Below the pieces are notes generated by a model. That model saw only the letters and a program-made list of their open reading frames with translations, searched no databases and was not told where the DNA came from. Positions 52,406 to 60,776 of a stretch of DNA of 64,000 nt are shown here, one piece after another. The position numbers were made by a program, and so were the translations under genes. The number at the start of each line of letters is the position of its first letter. The first letter of the stretch is position 1. Origin of the DNA: UBA8516 sp035455245 (GTDB taxonomy: Archaea > Thermoproteota > Nitrososphaeria > Nitrososphaerales > Nitrosopumilaceae); NCBI GenBank assembly GCA_035455245.1, contig DATIFN010000010.1, positions 124,001 through 188,000 on the forward strand, given 5' to 3'.

Positions 52406-52843
52406 ATGAAAAAAATAATCTATGCTGTAGCTATAATTGTTGTAGCTATAGTTAGTGTAGCTACAGCAATAGGATTATCATTAGAACCCAATTCCAAAAA
52501 GGATGTTAATTATCATGTAACACTAGCTGATCCTAAACTTTACACCAATGAAATTTTTAATGATACTTTCACAATTCAAAAAGGGACTTACCAGTTTAGT
52601 TTTGTGCCAAATGGTGACAGTCCGGAGACACTCTCGATTTCCTTAAACGGTCCAACTTTTTCTTTTGCAGAAGATTTTCAGTTAAATGGAATATTGCACG
52701 ATACAGGAATTTCTGTTTATTATACCTGGCAGTATATTGGTAAAAAAGAGATCCAAGTACCAGAGGATCAACAGCTAAAAATTGTGATAGACCCTCATGG
52801 GAATTTACTTGGCAGCGTATCTGTTGATTTAATTAAAACATAA
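52406..52843 (+). CDS. Small exported protein of unknown function
   Basis: 145 aa. Signal or anchor segment IIYAVAIIVVAIVSVATAIGLSL at residues 4-26, then a beta-rich domain of about 115 residues (SFVPNGDSPETLSISLNGP...) with no known motif. It follows TFB by 30 bases on the same strand. Predicted to be on the outer face of the membrane. No function assigned. Confidence 0.7.
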   Translation: MKKIIYAVAIIVVAIVSVATAIGLSLEPNSKKDVNYHVTLADPKLYTNEIFNDTFTIQKGTYQFSFVPNGDSPETLSISLNGPTFSFAEDFQLNGILHDTGISVYYTWQYIGKKEIQVPEDQQLKIVIDPHGNLLGSVSVDLIKT

Positions 52844-52846
52844 TTG

Positions 52847-52932
52847 GCGTGGCCCCCCGTCAGAAGGGCAGAGATTACCTCTTTGAATCGGCTCCAAGGC
52901 CGGATTTCACACATAGTTCTGCGAGACCACGC
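52847..52932. ncRNA. Candidate compact RNA closed by GCGTGG/CCACGC
   Basis: GCGTGG at 52847-52852 pairs with CCACGC at 52927-52932. Inside are CCC/GGG, GCAGA/TCTGC and CGGC/GCCG stems, so it looks transfer-RNA-like in size (86 nt). It lacks the D-loop GG and a TTC-type T loop, so it is not a normal tRNA. The strand is uncertain: the 7th closing pair would be G.T only on the - strand. No promoter fits perfectly. Confidence 0.4.
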
Positions 52933-53118
52933 AATTTAAGCAGTAGATTTTGCATCCTTCTGCATATTTTGTTATGTGACTTTAAAGTATTTATCATTTT
53001 ATACTAATTTTTTTATAGATCAGTTAATTTTTAACTAAATTTTTCAGGTAATAATATCAAAATTAACTTGTAACTATTAATTTTTGTAAAGATATTGAGT
53101 TTTTGGAAGTTTTATCAA

Positions 53119-53126
53119 TTTATTAA
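53119..53126 (+). promoter_or_regulatory. TATA box of the GtrA gene
   Basis: TTTATTAA, centred about 27 bases before ATG 53150, matching leaderless initiation and deciding this start against the TTG at 53138. Confidence 0.5.
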
Positions 53127-53149
53127 TCCATATCATATTGAAAAGGCAA

Positions 53150-53578
53150 ATGACTCTTGATAAAGAGGATAGGTTGAGCAGAATCTCACTTTTTGCAAAA
53201 CATGCTTTCAAATACTATTTGGTTGGTGCAGCAGGCATTTTAGTTAACTTGGGGATTCTTTTTGTTCTCACCGAATTTGTTGGAATGTGGTACCTTCTTT
53301 CTTCCGCTATAGCAATTTACATCTCAATAACATCAAATTTCTTACTTAACAAAACTTGGACTTTTAATGACACGGTAATAAAACAAGGTGGTTTTTTTAT
53401 GTACGGAAAATTTATTGGTGTGAGTCTAGTCGGTATGGGAATACAACTTGGATTTAATTATATATTTGTAGAAAACCTTTTTGTATACTATCTTCTAGCT
53501 GCCTTGGTGTCTATTATGATTGCATCGTCAGTAAATTTTGTGTTAAATCGTCGCTTGACGTTTGGAATTAAACTCTAA
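53150..53578 (+). CDS. GtrA-family membrane protein
   Basis: 142 aa with four transmembrane segments in the GtrA order: FLVGAAGILVNLGILF-like first helix, WYLLSSAIAIYISITSNFLLNKTWTF and the C-terminal NFVLNRRLTF. Family members are thought to move lipid-linked sugars across the membrane. Start chosen from the TATA box position. Followed by an SDR gene after 31 bases. Confidence 0.85.
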   Translation: MTLDKEDRLSRISLFAKHAFKYYLVGAAGILVNLGILFVLTEFVGMWYLLSSAIAIYISITSNFLLNKTWTFNDTVIKQGGFFMYGKFIGVSLVGMGIQLGFNYIFVENLFVYYLLAALVSIMIASSVNFVLNRRLTFGIKL

Positions 53579-53609
53579 AATTAAAAAGTAACAAAAGGGA
53601 TTTGATTTT

Positions 53610-54353
53610 ATGAAACTATCTGGAAAAGTTGCAATAGTTACAGGTGGTAGTCGTGGTATTGGAAAGGCTACTGCGAAGATATTTGCCGAAGAGGGTGCAC
53701 ATGTCATTATCACAGCAAAAGATTCACTGAGACTAGAAAAAGCTGCAAATGACATAGGAAGCGTTTTTCCGATATCAGGGGATATTAAAAATGAAAGTGA
53801 TGTTCAAAATGTTGTCCAGAAAACTGTAGATAAATTTGGCAGAATTGACATTTTAGTAAATAATGCAGGAGTTTTTCCTCAAGTAAAACCGTTACACCAG
53901 ATATCAGATAAGGAATGGAATGATGTAATTGATGTGAATTTAACAGGACAGTTTCGTTTTACTAGAGCGGTCATACCATTTATGGAAAAAAATGGAGGTT
54001 CCATAATAAATGTCTCCTCCAATGCGGGACTCAAAGCATTTGAGAATTTTGAAGCGGATGCATACACTGCATCAAAAGGAGCACTAGTACTACTAACAAA
54101 AGCATGGGCTGTTGAGTATGCAAAATCTAGGATTCGGGTAAATTGTGTGTGTCCTGGAATAGTTGAAACGGACATGACAAAACCGTACCTTGATTCAGAA
54201 CCAGCAAGAAAAATGGCTGCTGCTGAACATCCTATTGGTAGAATAGGTACTGTAGATGACGTGGCAAAAGCGATTCTTTACTTTGCCTCTGATGATTCAT
54301 CGTGGACAACAGGCGCAGTATTGGCCCTAGATGGTGGGGCCTCTGCCAGATAA
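53610..54353 (+). CDS. Short-chain dehydrogenase/reductase (FabG-like)
   Basis: 247 aa. VTGGSRGIGKA is the cofactor loop, NNAGVFP, SSNAG and YTASKGALVLL (Tyr-X3-Lys) complete the catalytic set, and the C-terminal TGAVLALDGGASAR is the usual family ending. Substrate uncertain: 3-oxoacyl or sugar/aldehyde reduction are the common guesses. It follows GtrA on the same strand. Confidence 0.9.
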   Translation: MKLSGKVAIVTGGSRGIGKATAKIFAEEGAHVIITAKDSLRLEKAANDIGSVFPISGDIKNESDVQNVVQKTVDKFGRIDILVNNAGVFPQVKPLHQISDKEWNDVIDVNLTGQFRFTRAVIPFMEKNGGSIINVSSNAGLKAFENFEADAYTASKGALVLLTKAWAVEYAKSRIRVNCVCPGIVETDMTKPYLDSEPARKMAAAEHPIGRIGTVDDVAKAILYFASDDSSWTTGAVLALDGGASAR

Positions 54354-54398
54354 ACCTTGGACCAATCAAATTAATACATCAACCCCATAATTTTCCTT

Positions 54399-54608
54399 GT
54401 GAATCCAAAGAAAAAGAAGAGATTAGAAATAATCATTATGCTTTCTCTGATCTGGTTTGTTATTACCCTACCATTACCATTTATCATAACAAATTCAAGT
54501 GTAGCACAAGGTCCTTTATTCATAATTTTGCAGATTACTGTTATGATTTCCATTCCATTTGTCATACTAGCTGTTGCATGGACTCTGAAACCTGAGCTTA
54601 CTACATAA
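54399..54608 (+). CDS. Small two-helix membrane protein
   Basis: 69 aa from GTG 54399. Basic N-terminus (NPKKKKRLE) and two hydrophobic segments (about 11-31 and 41-62). No family assigned. Its stop is two bases from the end of the opposing CARF gene. Confidence 0.55.
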   Translation: MNPKKKKRLEIIIMLSLIWFVITLPLPFIITNSSVAQGPLFIILQITVMISIPFVILAVAWTLKPELTT

Positions 54609-54609
54609 A

Positions 54610-55353
54610 TCACGTAAGAAATTGTTCTGCTCCTAGTCCTTCTTGTGTAATTTTTATCCAGCGGTTTCTTCCTATCTGGTCAATTTCGACAAACCTCCAA
54701 TCCCTCAAAAGAGGTTGGATTATGTTTTTATCAAGACTTGCATATCTTGCTTGTTGAAAGTTCTCTTCCCTTGCATTTACTACAATGAGTCCATTTTCAT
54801 AAGCAAGCTTTGCCATTTCCTTTTTCGTTATTCTACCCCCATGTTCTTTTATTATTTTTAATGCTTGAATAAGCACATGCTTTGGAGTATGAATTTCATA
54901 TGCCGGAAGCTGAACCAATGTTTTTAATCCAGAAGAAAGTTGTGCACCTTTAACAGTCGCATAGTTTTCAGGTTCTGCATAATATGGCATCAGTTTATTT
55001 TTTCCTTTAAACATCATACATGCCATCATACATGCAATTGCTTGAATTTTTGATCCGGAAGAGACGTTTACAAATATGTCATTTTCTTTTTCTTCTTGTA
55101 CAATTTCTTTAACAGATTTTAGAATCTTGAAAGGATCAAACCTGTCTGAATAAATTACTTGAACGGAGATTTTTTCTTTTTTTAGCTCAGTTTTGATCTT
55201 TTCCATATAACCACGGGCTTTATCTTTTGATGGATCATCGTGCATCAAAAGCCAGACCTTATCTGCCTTCATTTTCTTAGCGGAGAGTACGATTCTGTCT
55301 ATTTCAAAGCCTACGGGAGCAATGTGCACGCGTAAATTTGCCAGACTAGTCAT
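54610..55353 (-). CDS. CARF-like and winged-helix regulator (HFX_2341/DUF6293 type)
   Basis: 247 aa from ATG 55353. The N-terminal half is a Rossmann-like ligand-binding domain related to the CARF family of CRISPR regulators (VHIAPVGFEIDRI..., VNVSSGSKIQAIACMMACMM, the nucleotide-binding-type loop). The C-terminal 80 residues form a winged helix (HVLIQALKIIKEHGGRITKKEMAKLAYENG). No CRISPR locus is in the window, so it may respond to a nucleotide signal outside defence. The ATG at 55374 is also possible but lies inside the inverted repeat. Confidence 0.75.
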   Translation of the reverse strand: MTSLANLRVHIAPVGFEIDRIVLSAKKMKADKVWLLMHDDPSKDKARGYMEKIKTELKKEKISVQVIYSDRFDPFKILKSVKEIVQEEKENDIFVNVSSGSKIQAIACMMACMMFKGKNKLMPYYAEPENYATVKGAQLSSGLKTLVQLPAYEIHTPKHVLIQALKIIKEHGGRITKKEMAKLAYENGLIVVNAREENFQQARYASLDKNIIQPLLRDWRFVEIDQIGRNRWIKITQEGLGAEQFLT

Positions 55354-55355
55354 TA

Positions 55356-55378
55356 TAGTATGTATAGTTTGCATACTA
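55356..55378 (-). promoter_or_regulatory. Inverted repeat over the CARF gene start site
   Basis: TAGTATG and CATACTA are perfect 7-base arms with a nine-base spacer. A TATATAT-rich box at 55387-55395 predicts transcription starting within the repeat, the position of a repressor operator. Autoregulation by the product is an inference. Confidence 0.6.
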
Positions 55379-55514
55379 ATCTCATCATATATAATAATTC
55401 TGTTTCTGCTAATTAATTTATGAAAGCGATTTGCAAGTTAGAGAATAAAAATGAGATTCATTTATTTCCAGCAGTTAAATCAGTTTTTGAATTAGAGGAA
55501 TAATCTCCACAAAT

Positions 55515-56711
55515 CTATTGTGTAATTTTGTAAATGGATTTTGATGATTGTACAAGAGGTATCGGATTATCAATTGATTTCCAGACAAAAGTTTCTATGG
55601 AATAGGTACCAGGATCAGTTGGAAACCATGATTGCGATACAATTAGTTTTTGATTTATTTTAATAGATCCTTCAAACCATGAAAGGGTTACAACAGTCCC
55701 AGTAGAATCCTTTACTTGTACAAGATAAACAAAGGGTTGATCATAATCTTGTTTGTTTTTAATTTCTGCTACTACCTGTAGCTGTTGTCCTATGATTGGT
55801 TCTTGTATTGGCATCCCTGAACTATTTTCCAAATTTACATTTTCGAGTGTGATTCTGTCAACTGATGGTGCATTGTTTGATAGGATAGATTCTGTTGTTA
55901 TGTCCACGTCATCATTCTCATTAAATGGTGTTGGTAATGTGTGATCTATATATTTTGCATAGATCCTGTCGTCTAAAATGGCATGCAGTCTGTTTCCACT
56001 AGATTTATCGGATGACGTAAATGAAATATTGGCTGTAAAAATACCTGAATCTTCATCTGTTTCTAATGCATCGACTTTTATTCCAGCCACATCGGAATCA
56101 GATGACATTTCAACTTGGATGGTGTCGCTTGTTTCTGGATTTAGATTCATGTCAGGTTCGATAACTTGGATTTTTGCTGTCTCAGTCGGAAGATATGATG
56201 GTCTATCAAGACTAATTTTACCTTCATTCCAACGTACCTGAGCACTCTTTGTAAGGACTCGCCCGTCTGCAAACTCGAATGATATGGTAATTCCATCATC
56301 CCTATTTGTTTCTAGAAAGCCACCCGTTGGACCTAGACCGGTCGTTCGTGGTTGTGTGTCGATCTTACCATCTCCGTCAGCATCATGTGGAAATCCAGTA
56401 AGGATTACTTCTCCTGTGAACAAACCACTGTTTGGCGAGGTTTCTACTAACTTGTATGGTTCAAGGTGGTGACCACCTGTTGATATTTTGATAAAGTAGC
56501 CAGGTATATCTCCAATAGAGTCTATTCCATTTTTATTTTCATTCCAGCTTGGTGCATCTATTCCAATGTGAACTTTGTCTGTCCAACTGTAAACTTGTTT
56601 ATCGGTAGTAATAGGTGCATATGGATTGTTATAATCAGGAATTGGTTCTGCCAAGGCAGAAGTAAATAAAAATCCTAAAAGCATTATTAGTATTATGTAT
56701 TCTTTGTTCAT
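55515..56711 (-). CDS. Secreted surface protein with beta-rich domains
   Basis: 398 aa from ATG 56711. Signal peptide (IILIMLLGFLFTSALAEP), then beta-rich repeats of roughly 110 residues. DADGDGKID (about residues 105-113) resembles a Ca-binding loop. The TGEVILTG/TANISFTS segments (SGLFTGEV, SGIFTANIS) repeat the same motif twice, suggesting two related Ig-like domains. No anchor. It overlaps the hemerythrin gene by four bases as last gene of its operon. Likely part of or attached to the S-layer. Confidence 0.75.
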   Translation of the reverse strand: MNKEYIILIMLLGFLFTSALAEPIPDYNNPYAPITTDKQVYSWTDKVHIGIDAPSWNENKNGIDSIGDIPGYFIKISTGGHHLEPYKLVETSPNSGLFTGEVILTGFPHDADGDGKIDTQPRTTGLGPTGGFLETNRDDGITISFEFADGRVLTKSAQVRWNEGKISLDRPSYLPTETAKIQVIEPDMNLNPETSDTIQVEMSSDSDVAGIKVDALETDEDSGIFTANISFTSSDKSSGNRLHAILDDRIYAKYIDHTLPTPFNENDDVDITTESILSNNAPSVDRITLENVNLENSSGMPIQEPIIGQQLQVVAEIKNKQDYDQPFVYLVQVKDSTGTVVTLSWFEGSIKINQKLIVSQSWFPTDPGTYSIETFVWKSIDNPIPLVQSSKSIYKITQ

Positions 56712-57253
56712 GATTCTTTCATCCATGATTTTTCCTCAAGTAGGCTAATTGATTTTATCATATCATCAATCTTGGTTGTAACAGCAGTAACTGCTCTAAA
56801 TTCATCATACATCATCTTTTCTTCTTCCGCTGAAAGGATCTCCTTTTCTACAATATCAAAAAATTGGTCTTCCTTTGTAATGTGATCGTTTAGGTAAATG
56901 GCATATGTCCTAAGAAATCTTGCCACTGGTTCTCTTGCATCTTGACCTTGTTTCCATTTTTGTAGATGAGTTGCAACACTTCTAGCTATTCTACGACCAA
57001 ACTCATGCTCTATCATGAAGGCTCTGATCTCCTTTTTAAGAGAATCATAGCTTGCAACGCATGGAAAGTAGGCATCTTCTTCTTTTGCATAATGTATAGC
57101 ATCTAAAAATTCTGCCATTATTACTGTCATTTGTTCAATATCCGAAAAAGGGATTGATTTTCCTTCATAGAGTTCCTTGTAACACTTTGTAATGATTTTT
57201 TCGAGTCGTCTAATCTGGATGTGATCTTGCCTAAGAGAGTTGGTTGCGCTCAT
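56708..57253 (-). CDS. Hemerythrin HHE-domain protein
   Basis: 181 aa. A four-helix HHE metal-binding protein: DHIQIRR near residue 10, IHYAKEED near 54, EHEFGRR near 86 and LNDHITKEDQFF near 126 give the His/Glu ligands of a di-iron site. Possible roles are oxygen, nitric oxide or iron sensing or storage. It overlaps the metallophosphoesterase and the secreted protein genes by four bases on either side. Confidence 0.88.
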   Translation of the reverse strand: MSATNSLRQDHIQIRRLEKIITKCYKELYEGKSIPFSDIEQMTVIMAEFLDAIHYAKEEDAYFPCVASYDSLKKEIRAFMIEHEFGRRIARSVATHLQKWKQGQDAREPVARFLRTYAIYLNDHITKEDQFFDIVEKEILSAEEEKMMYDEFRAVTAVTTKIDDMIKSISLLEEKSWMKES

Positions 57254-58086
57254 TTCACTGTGAAAAGGGTTACTTTCTTTGGATTATATTGAATTATTCC
57301 AAAGTGCGGCTCTGGTGCTCCCACTCCGTAATATCCGCTTGGTCCACCAAGACCCAATCTTATTAGATAGTTACTTGACTTTTTAATTGTGATTTCTCTT
57401 TTAGATAATGTAAAGTCAGATAGTTTTTCGTTTGTCACCATTAATTTAGAAAAGATGTCAGAGGTCATTTCATCTTGTACAATTACAGCTTCTTCGTGCT
57501 GGTGGCCACATAAAATTACAAAATTGTCAACATGCTTTTTTGCTTCCCCAAACGCAGAAGTTGCTTTATAGTGATACCCGGAATAGCTAAAGAATTCGTA
57601 ATCTTCTTCTGACAGCCTCTGCCAAGTTTTTTGGTACAACCATGTCTCATCTTCGTGTGCATTATTTGGTGTAATTGTTTTTGGTTCAAGTGGTCCTCCA
57701 TGCACACAAAGAAGACCATTTTTTGAATCAATGGATTGTTGCTGACCAAAAGTGTTGTCTTTGTTTTGCACAAAAAATGATAGATCATCATCATTTAATT
57801 CCTTGTGTGCTGTCCAGCTTTCAATTGAACTACCGCTGACAGGTTTTTTGTATAAGAATGCTTCATCATGGTTTCCCATGACGGATATTATTGGATAATT
57901 TTTCCGTAAAGATTCTAGCTTTGAAAGCACCTGTTTTGGAGAGTTTCCTCGCTCAAGCAAATCTCCAAGATTTATTATTCTATCAAATTTGCCATATTTT
58001 TTTGTAAAGTCTTTACTTGTTGCAACCTTTAGGATAATATCAAGTGCGTCGATATCTGCATGTATATCAGAAAAAACTATATCCAA
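57250..58086 (-). CDS. Metallophosphoesterase
   Basis: 278 aa calcineurin-like phosphoesterase. VFSDIHADIDALDIIL (D-X-H), NLGDLLERG (GD), VMGNHDEAF (GNH[DE]) and LCGHQHEEA (GHxH) are the metal-binding motifs in the right order. It is cytosolic and first in an overlapping operon with the hemerythrin-like gene and the surface protein. It could act on phosphoproteins or nucleotides; substrate unknown. Confidence 0.9.
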   Translation of the reverse strand: MDIVFSDIHADIDALDIILKVATSKDFTKKYGKFDRIINLGDLLERGNSPKQVLSKLESLRKNYPIISVMGNHDEAFLYKKPVSGSSIESWTAHKELNDDDLSFFVQNKDNTFGQQQSIDSKNGLLCVHGGPLEPKTITPNNAHEDETWLYQKTWQRLSEEDYEFFSYSGYHYKATSAFGEAKKHVDNFVILCGHQHEEAVIVQDEMTSDIFSKLMVTNEKLSDFTLSKREITIKKSSNYLIRLGLGGPSGYYGVGAPEPHFGIIQYNPKKVTLFTVK

Positions 58087-58114
58087 TTCTATTAATGATA
58101 TATCACCTTAATTT

Positions 58115-59395
58115 CTAACTTTTTATCCTTCGTTTATTTTTAGCAAACGAGTTTAATTTTACAATTAGAACAGCAGGTGCAACAAAATACATGCCTGTAT
58201 TGAGTAGGATTATTCCAACTCCGTAGGTGATCATTTCAGCTTCTGAATCAATATTGATGTAGTTTAGAATTGAAAGCGTCGAAATTAATGGTGTAATCGT
58301 TGCTTTTACTATTTCTTTAAAAATAGAGTTTTGTCTTTCCCACTCTGCTACAGTAGGACTGAAGGAATAGTAAACTGAATTAAAAGCTGTCATAAATGCA
58401 GAACCTGATGTTGTCTTAAGCAAAGTATTATCCCGTAATTCTCGGAGGAGCTGAACCTGTGGTGCCATCTCAGAACCAAATGCTGCTGTTGCGATAAGGC
58501 ATCCATTTTGTGGAGACGATGGTTGCGATACAGGTTCTGGTTTTGCTTGTTCTTGTGGAATGGTTTCATTTTTTTGTGGTTTAGTAGGTTCTTGTGGAAT
58601 GGTTTCATTTTTTTGTGGTTTTTCGATTGGTTTTTCAGTAGTCGGTTCTGCATTTTCTTGATGTGGAAGTTTTCCTAAAACTGCTTTGGCTTGACGTATT
58701 TCATTTTCGCTGTATCCAAGTCCTTTTAGCTCATTTTCGAAGGTTTGTTCGCTAATCACACCCTGCTTGTAAAGATCCATTAGAGTTTGATCTAGACGTA
58801 ATCCTGTTGGCTCTGGAGGAGGTGTGCCCTCAGTTACTTTGAATTCTAGCGTTTTGATAAAATATGGTTCTTCAGGTTTTGTTTTTGTTGCCCATGCAAA
58901 TTGTATTTCATAATTTCCTGTCGGTTGACTCTTTGTGTTGCAAATATCTGCATAGCTTTGTTGTACTTTGGAGTTAACTATAATATCACAAACGCTGTGC
59001 AACAATCCATCTAGATAGATCGGTTTTGGGTTTGACATACTAAATAGTGTAAATGTGATAGTCTTGTCTGCAAAATTTTTGTTTTGTGCATCCTCGTATG
59101 TGTAAATTGGAAAACACATCTCTTTTCCACATTGACTTGGCACGTTACCGCTACCCAGAGCATCGGCAAATGGAATGTAAATGTAAAAGTCTGGGTATGG
59201 ATATGGTTCGTTTGAAATATCGGGAAAATTTGATACTGTGATTGTGATTTTTGTACCTGGAGGCCCAGATGTGGGTGTCATGGTTATGTTTGGCTCTCGT
59301 AAATGGCTGCCATCATATGTTGCCCAAACTGGACTAGAGAGTGGTATGAGTAAAAGTAAAAGTGTAAAGGATAGAATCTTTTTCAAATCTGGCAT
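58115..59395 (-). CDS. CFI-box surface protein with linker repeats
   Basis: 426 aa. Signal peptide (ILSFTLLLLLIPLSSPVWA), a beta-rich extracellular domain, a short helical region (LMDLYKQGVISEQTFENELKGLGYSENEI), a Pro/Lys/Glu linker and a C-terminal CFI-box domain (GCLIATAAFGSEMAPQVQLLREL...) with two membrane segments. The CFI-box is a recognised C-terminal domain of surface proteins, of unknown job. The linker contains two 13-residue repeats (58551-58622). Directly upstream (28 bases) of the metallophosphoesterase gene. Confidence 0.8.
   Translation of the reverse strand: MPDLKKILSFTLLLLLIPLSSPVWATYDGSHLREPNITMTPTSGPPGTKITITVSNFPDISNEPYPYPDFYIYIPFADALGSGNVPSQCGKEMCFPIYTYEDAQNKNFADKTITFTLFSMSNPKPIYLDGLLHSVCDIIVNSKVQQSYADICNTKSQPTGNYEIQFAWATKTKPEEPYFIKTLEFKVTEGTPPPEPTGLRLDQTLMDLYKQGVISEQTFENELKGLGYSENEIRQAKAVLGKLPHQENAEPTTEKPIEKPQKNETIPQEPTKPQKNETIPQEQAKPEPVSQPSSPQNGCLIATAAFGSEMAPQVQLLRELRDNTLLKTTSGSAFMTAFNSVYYSFSPTVAEWERQNSIFKEIVKATITPLISTLSILNYINIDSEAEMITYGVGIILLNTGMYFVAPAVLIVKLNSFAKNKRRIKS
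58551..58622 (-). repeat. Two 39-base tandem repeats in the CFI-box linker
   Basis: A 33-base identical core recurs at 58551-58583 and 58590-58622, spaced 39 bases and coding for 13 residues (KPQKNETIPQ...). Likely to vary in copy number between strains. Confidence 0.7.
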
Positions 59396-59653
59396 CCTCT
59401 CAGATTTATAACTATTAAAAATTACGATTCTTTCTCCGTAAAACTAGGCAAATCTAGGCAGAAATTTGATTTGTTTTCAGAAATAGTATAAAAAAGAACT
59501 AGCTTACAATATCGAAAAAAATAGTTCTTTTAAGATTTGTTCGTGTAATAATGTTGTATTAACAGAAAAAATTGACGAGTTAAAAGTAGAAAAGGAATTT
59601 TCCCAAAACCTGAAGGTCGATCCCATTAAATCCAAGAAAATGATTTATCGATT

Positions 59654-59839
59654 ATGACTTACTCAAACAAAGTCGAATTTGGAGAAGATACCGAAATAGA
59701 AGTAAGTGGAGATGATCCCCAAATGGTAGTCAATTTGATGAATAGGGCTAACCAAAAAATTCTTCGAAGGGTACACTGTAGCTACAAAGGACATGTGATC
59801 CTTCCTCTTTATTTTTTATGCATGAAAAACACCCACTAA
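59654..59839 (+). CDS. Small hypothetical protein, 61 aa
   Basis: Begins MTYSNKVEFGEDTEIEVSGDDPQMVVNLMNRANQKIL, a compact acidic N-terminal half; the C-terminal 20 residues look less protein-like. No domain recognised. Located upstream of prs, 55 bases away. The good N-terminal composition makes a real gene likely; the C-terminus may end elsewhere. Confidence 0.45.
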   Translation: MTYSNKVEFGEDTEIEVSGDDPQMVVNLMNRANQKILRRVHCSYKGHVILPLYFLCMKNTH

Positions 59840-59894
59840 TTAACACGAAGAACAAACACTCAAAACTTAAGAATGAGCCATCACTCGATGACAT

Positions 59895-60776
59895 TTGTTG
59901 AGTAATTTTACAATAATAGGCGGAAAAGCTTCAGAAGACCTTGCAAAAAAAATAGCAGTTAAGCTGAAAGGAAAATATCTAAAATCTGAGCTAAGAATCT
60001 TTCCAGACGGGGAAAGCAAAATTACAGTTTCTGGCAAGCCAAAAAATGATAAAATCGTAATAGTCCAGTCTACCTATCCACCAGTTGATTCTAATCTACT
60101 ACAGGCATTATCACTTGTTGTAAAAGCAAGAAAATATTCTTCACAAATCTATGCAGTAATACCATATCTTGGATATGCAAGACAAGACAAGGAATTCCTT
60201 CCAGGTGAAGTAGTTACAATGTCTGTAGTTGCAAAGATGTTCCAAGCTTCTGGTGCAACCAAAGTCATTGTAGTTGATATCCACAGCAAAATGGCATTAA
60301 ATCATTTCAAGATTCAAGCGACAAATGTTAGTGCTATATCAGAGCTAGTAAAATATTTCAAAAAATTAAAGCTAAAAGATCCATTGGTGGTTTCACCAGA
60401 TCTTGGGGGAATTGAGAGAGCAAGATATTTTGCAAGTCTTTTTGGTACCAGATTTATTGCATTAAAAAAACACAGGGACAGAAAAACTGGCAAGGTAGAG
60501 ATCAGATCAGCAAACCAAAAACAAGTGATAGGAAGAGATTTGATTCTAGTTGATGACATGATTAGCACTGGTGGAAGTATAGTAAAGGCAGCTGAATTTC
60601 TAAAAAAACAAAAATGTAGAAACATTTACGCAGCTTGTACACATGCATTGCTAATTGGTGATGCAGAAAAAAGAATCAGAAAGGCGGGTGTATTAAAAAT
60701 AATAAGTACAAACACCATTCCTGGCAAAACAAGCATAGTAGATGTCTCTCCTATCATATCCAAGGCAATTATCTAA
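59895..60776 (+). CDS. prs: Ribose-phosphate pyrophosphokinase
   Basis: 293 aa from a TTG. It makes PRPP for nucleotides, histidine and other syntheses. YARQDKEFLPGE and VDIHSKMAL mark the ATP and catalytic regions, and VDDMISTGGSIVKAA is the PRPP loop. First of a tight five-gene set; it shares one base with the following methyltransferase gene. Confidence 0.94.
   Translation: MLSNFTIIGGKASEDLAKKIAVKLKGKYLKSELRIFPDGESKITVSGKPKNDKIVIVQSTYPPVDSNLLQALSLVVKARKYSSQIYAVIPYLGYARQDKEFLPGEVVTMSVVAKMFQASGATKVIVVDIHSKMALNHFKIQATNVSAISELVKYFKKLKLKDPLVVSPDLGGIERARYFASLFGTRFIALKKHRDRKTGKVEIRSANQKQVIGRDLILVDDMISTGGSIVKAAEFLKKQKCRNIYAACTHALLIGDAEKRIRKAGVLKIISTNTIPGKTSIVDVSPIISKAII

Noticed and set aside
52847..52932. 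Intron-containing tRNA-Trp
   Set aside because: A CCA triplet sits in a hairpin loop, but the loop has six bases and no D-loop GG or TTC T-loop could be found on either strand.
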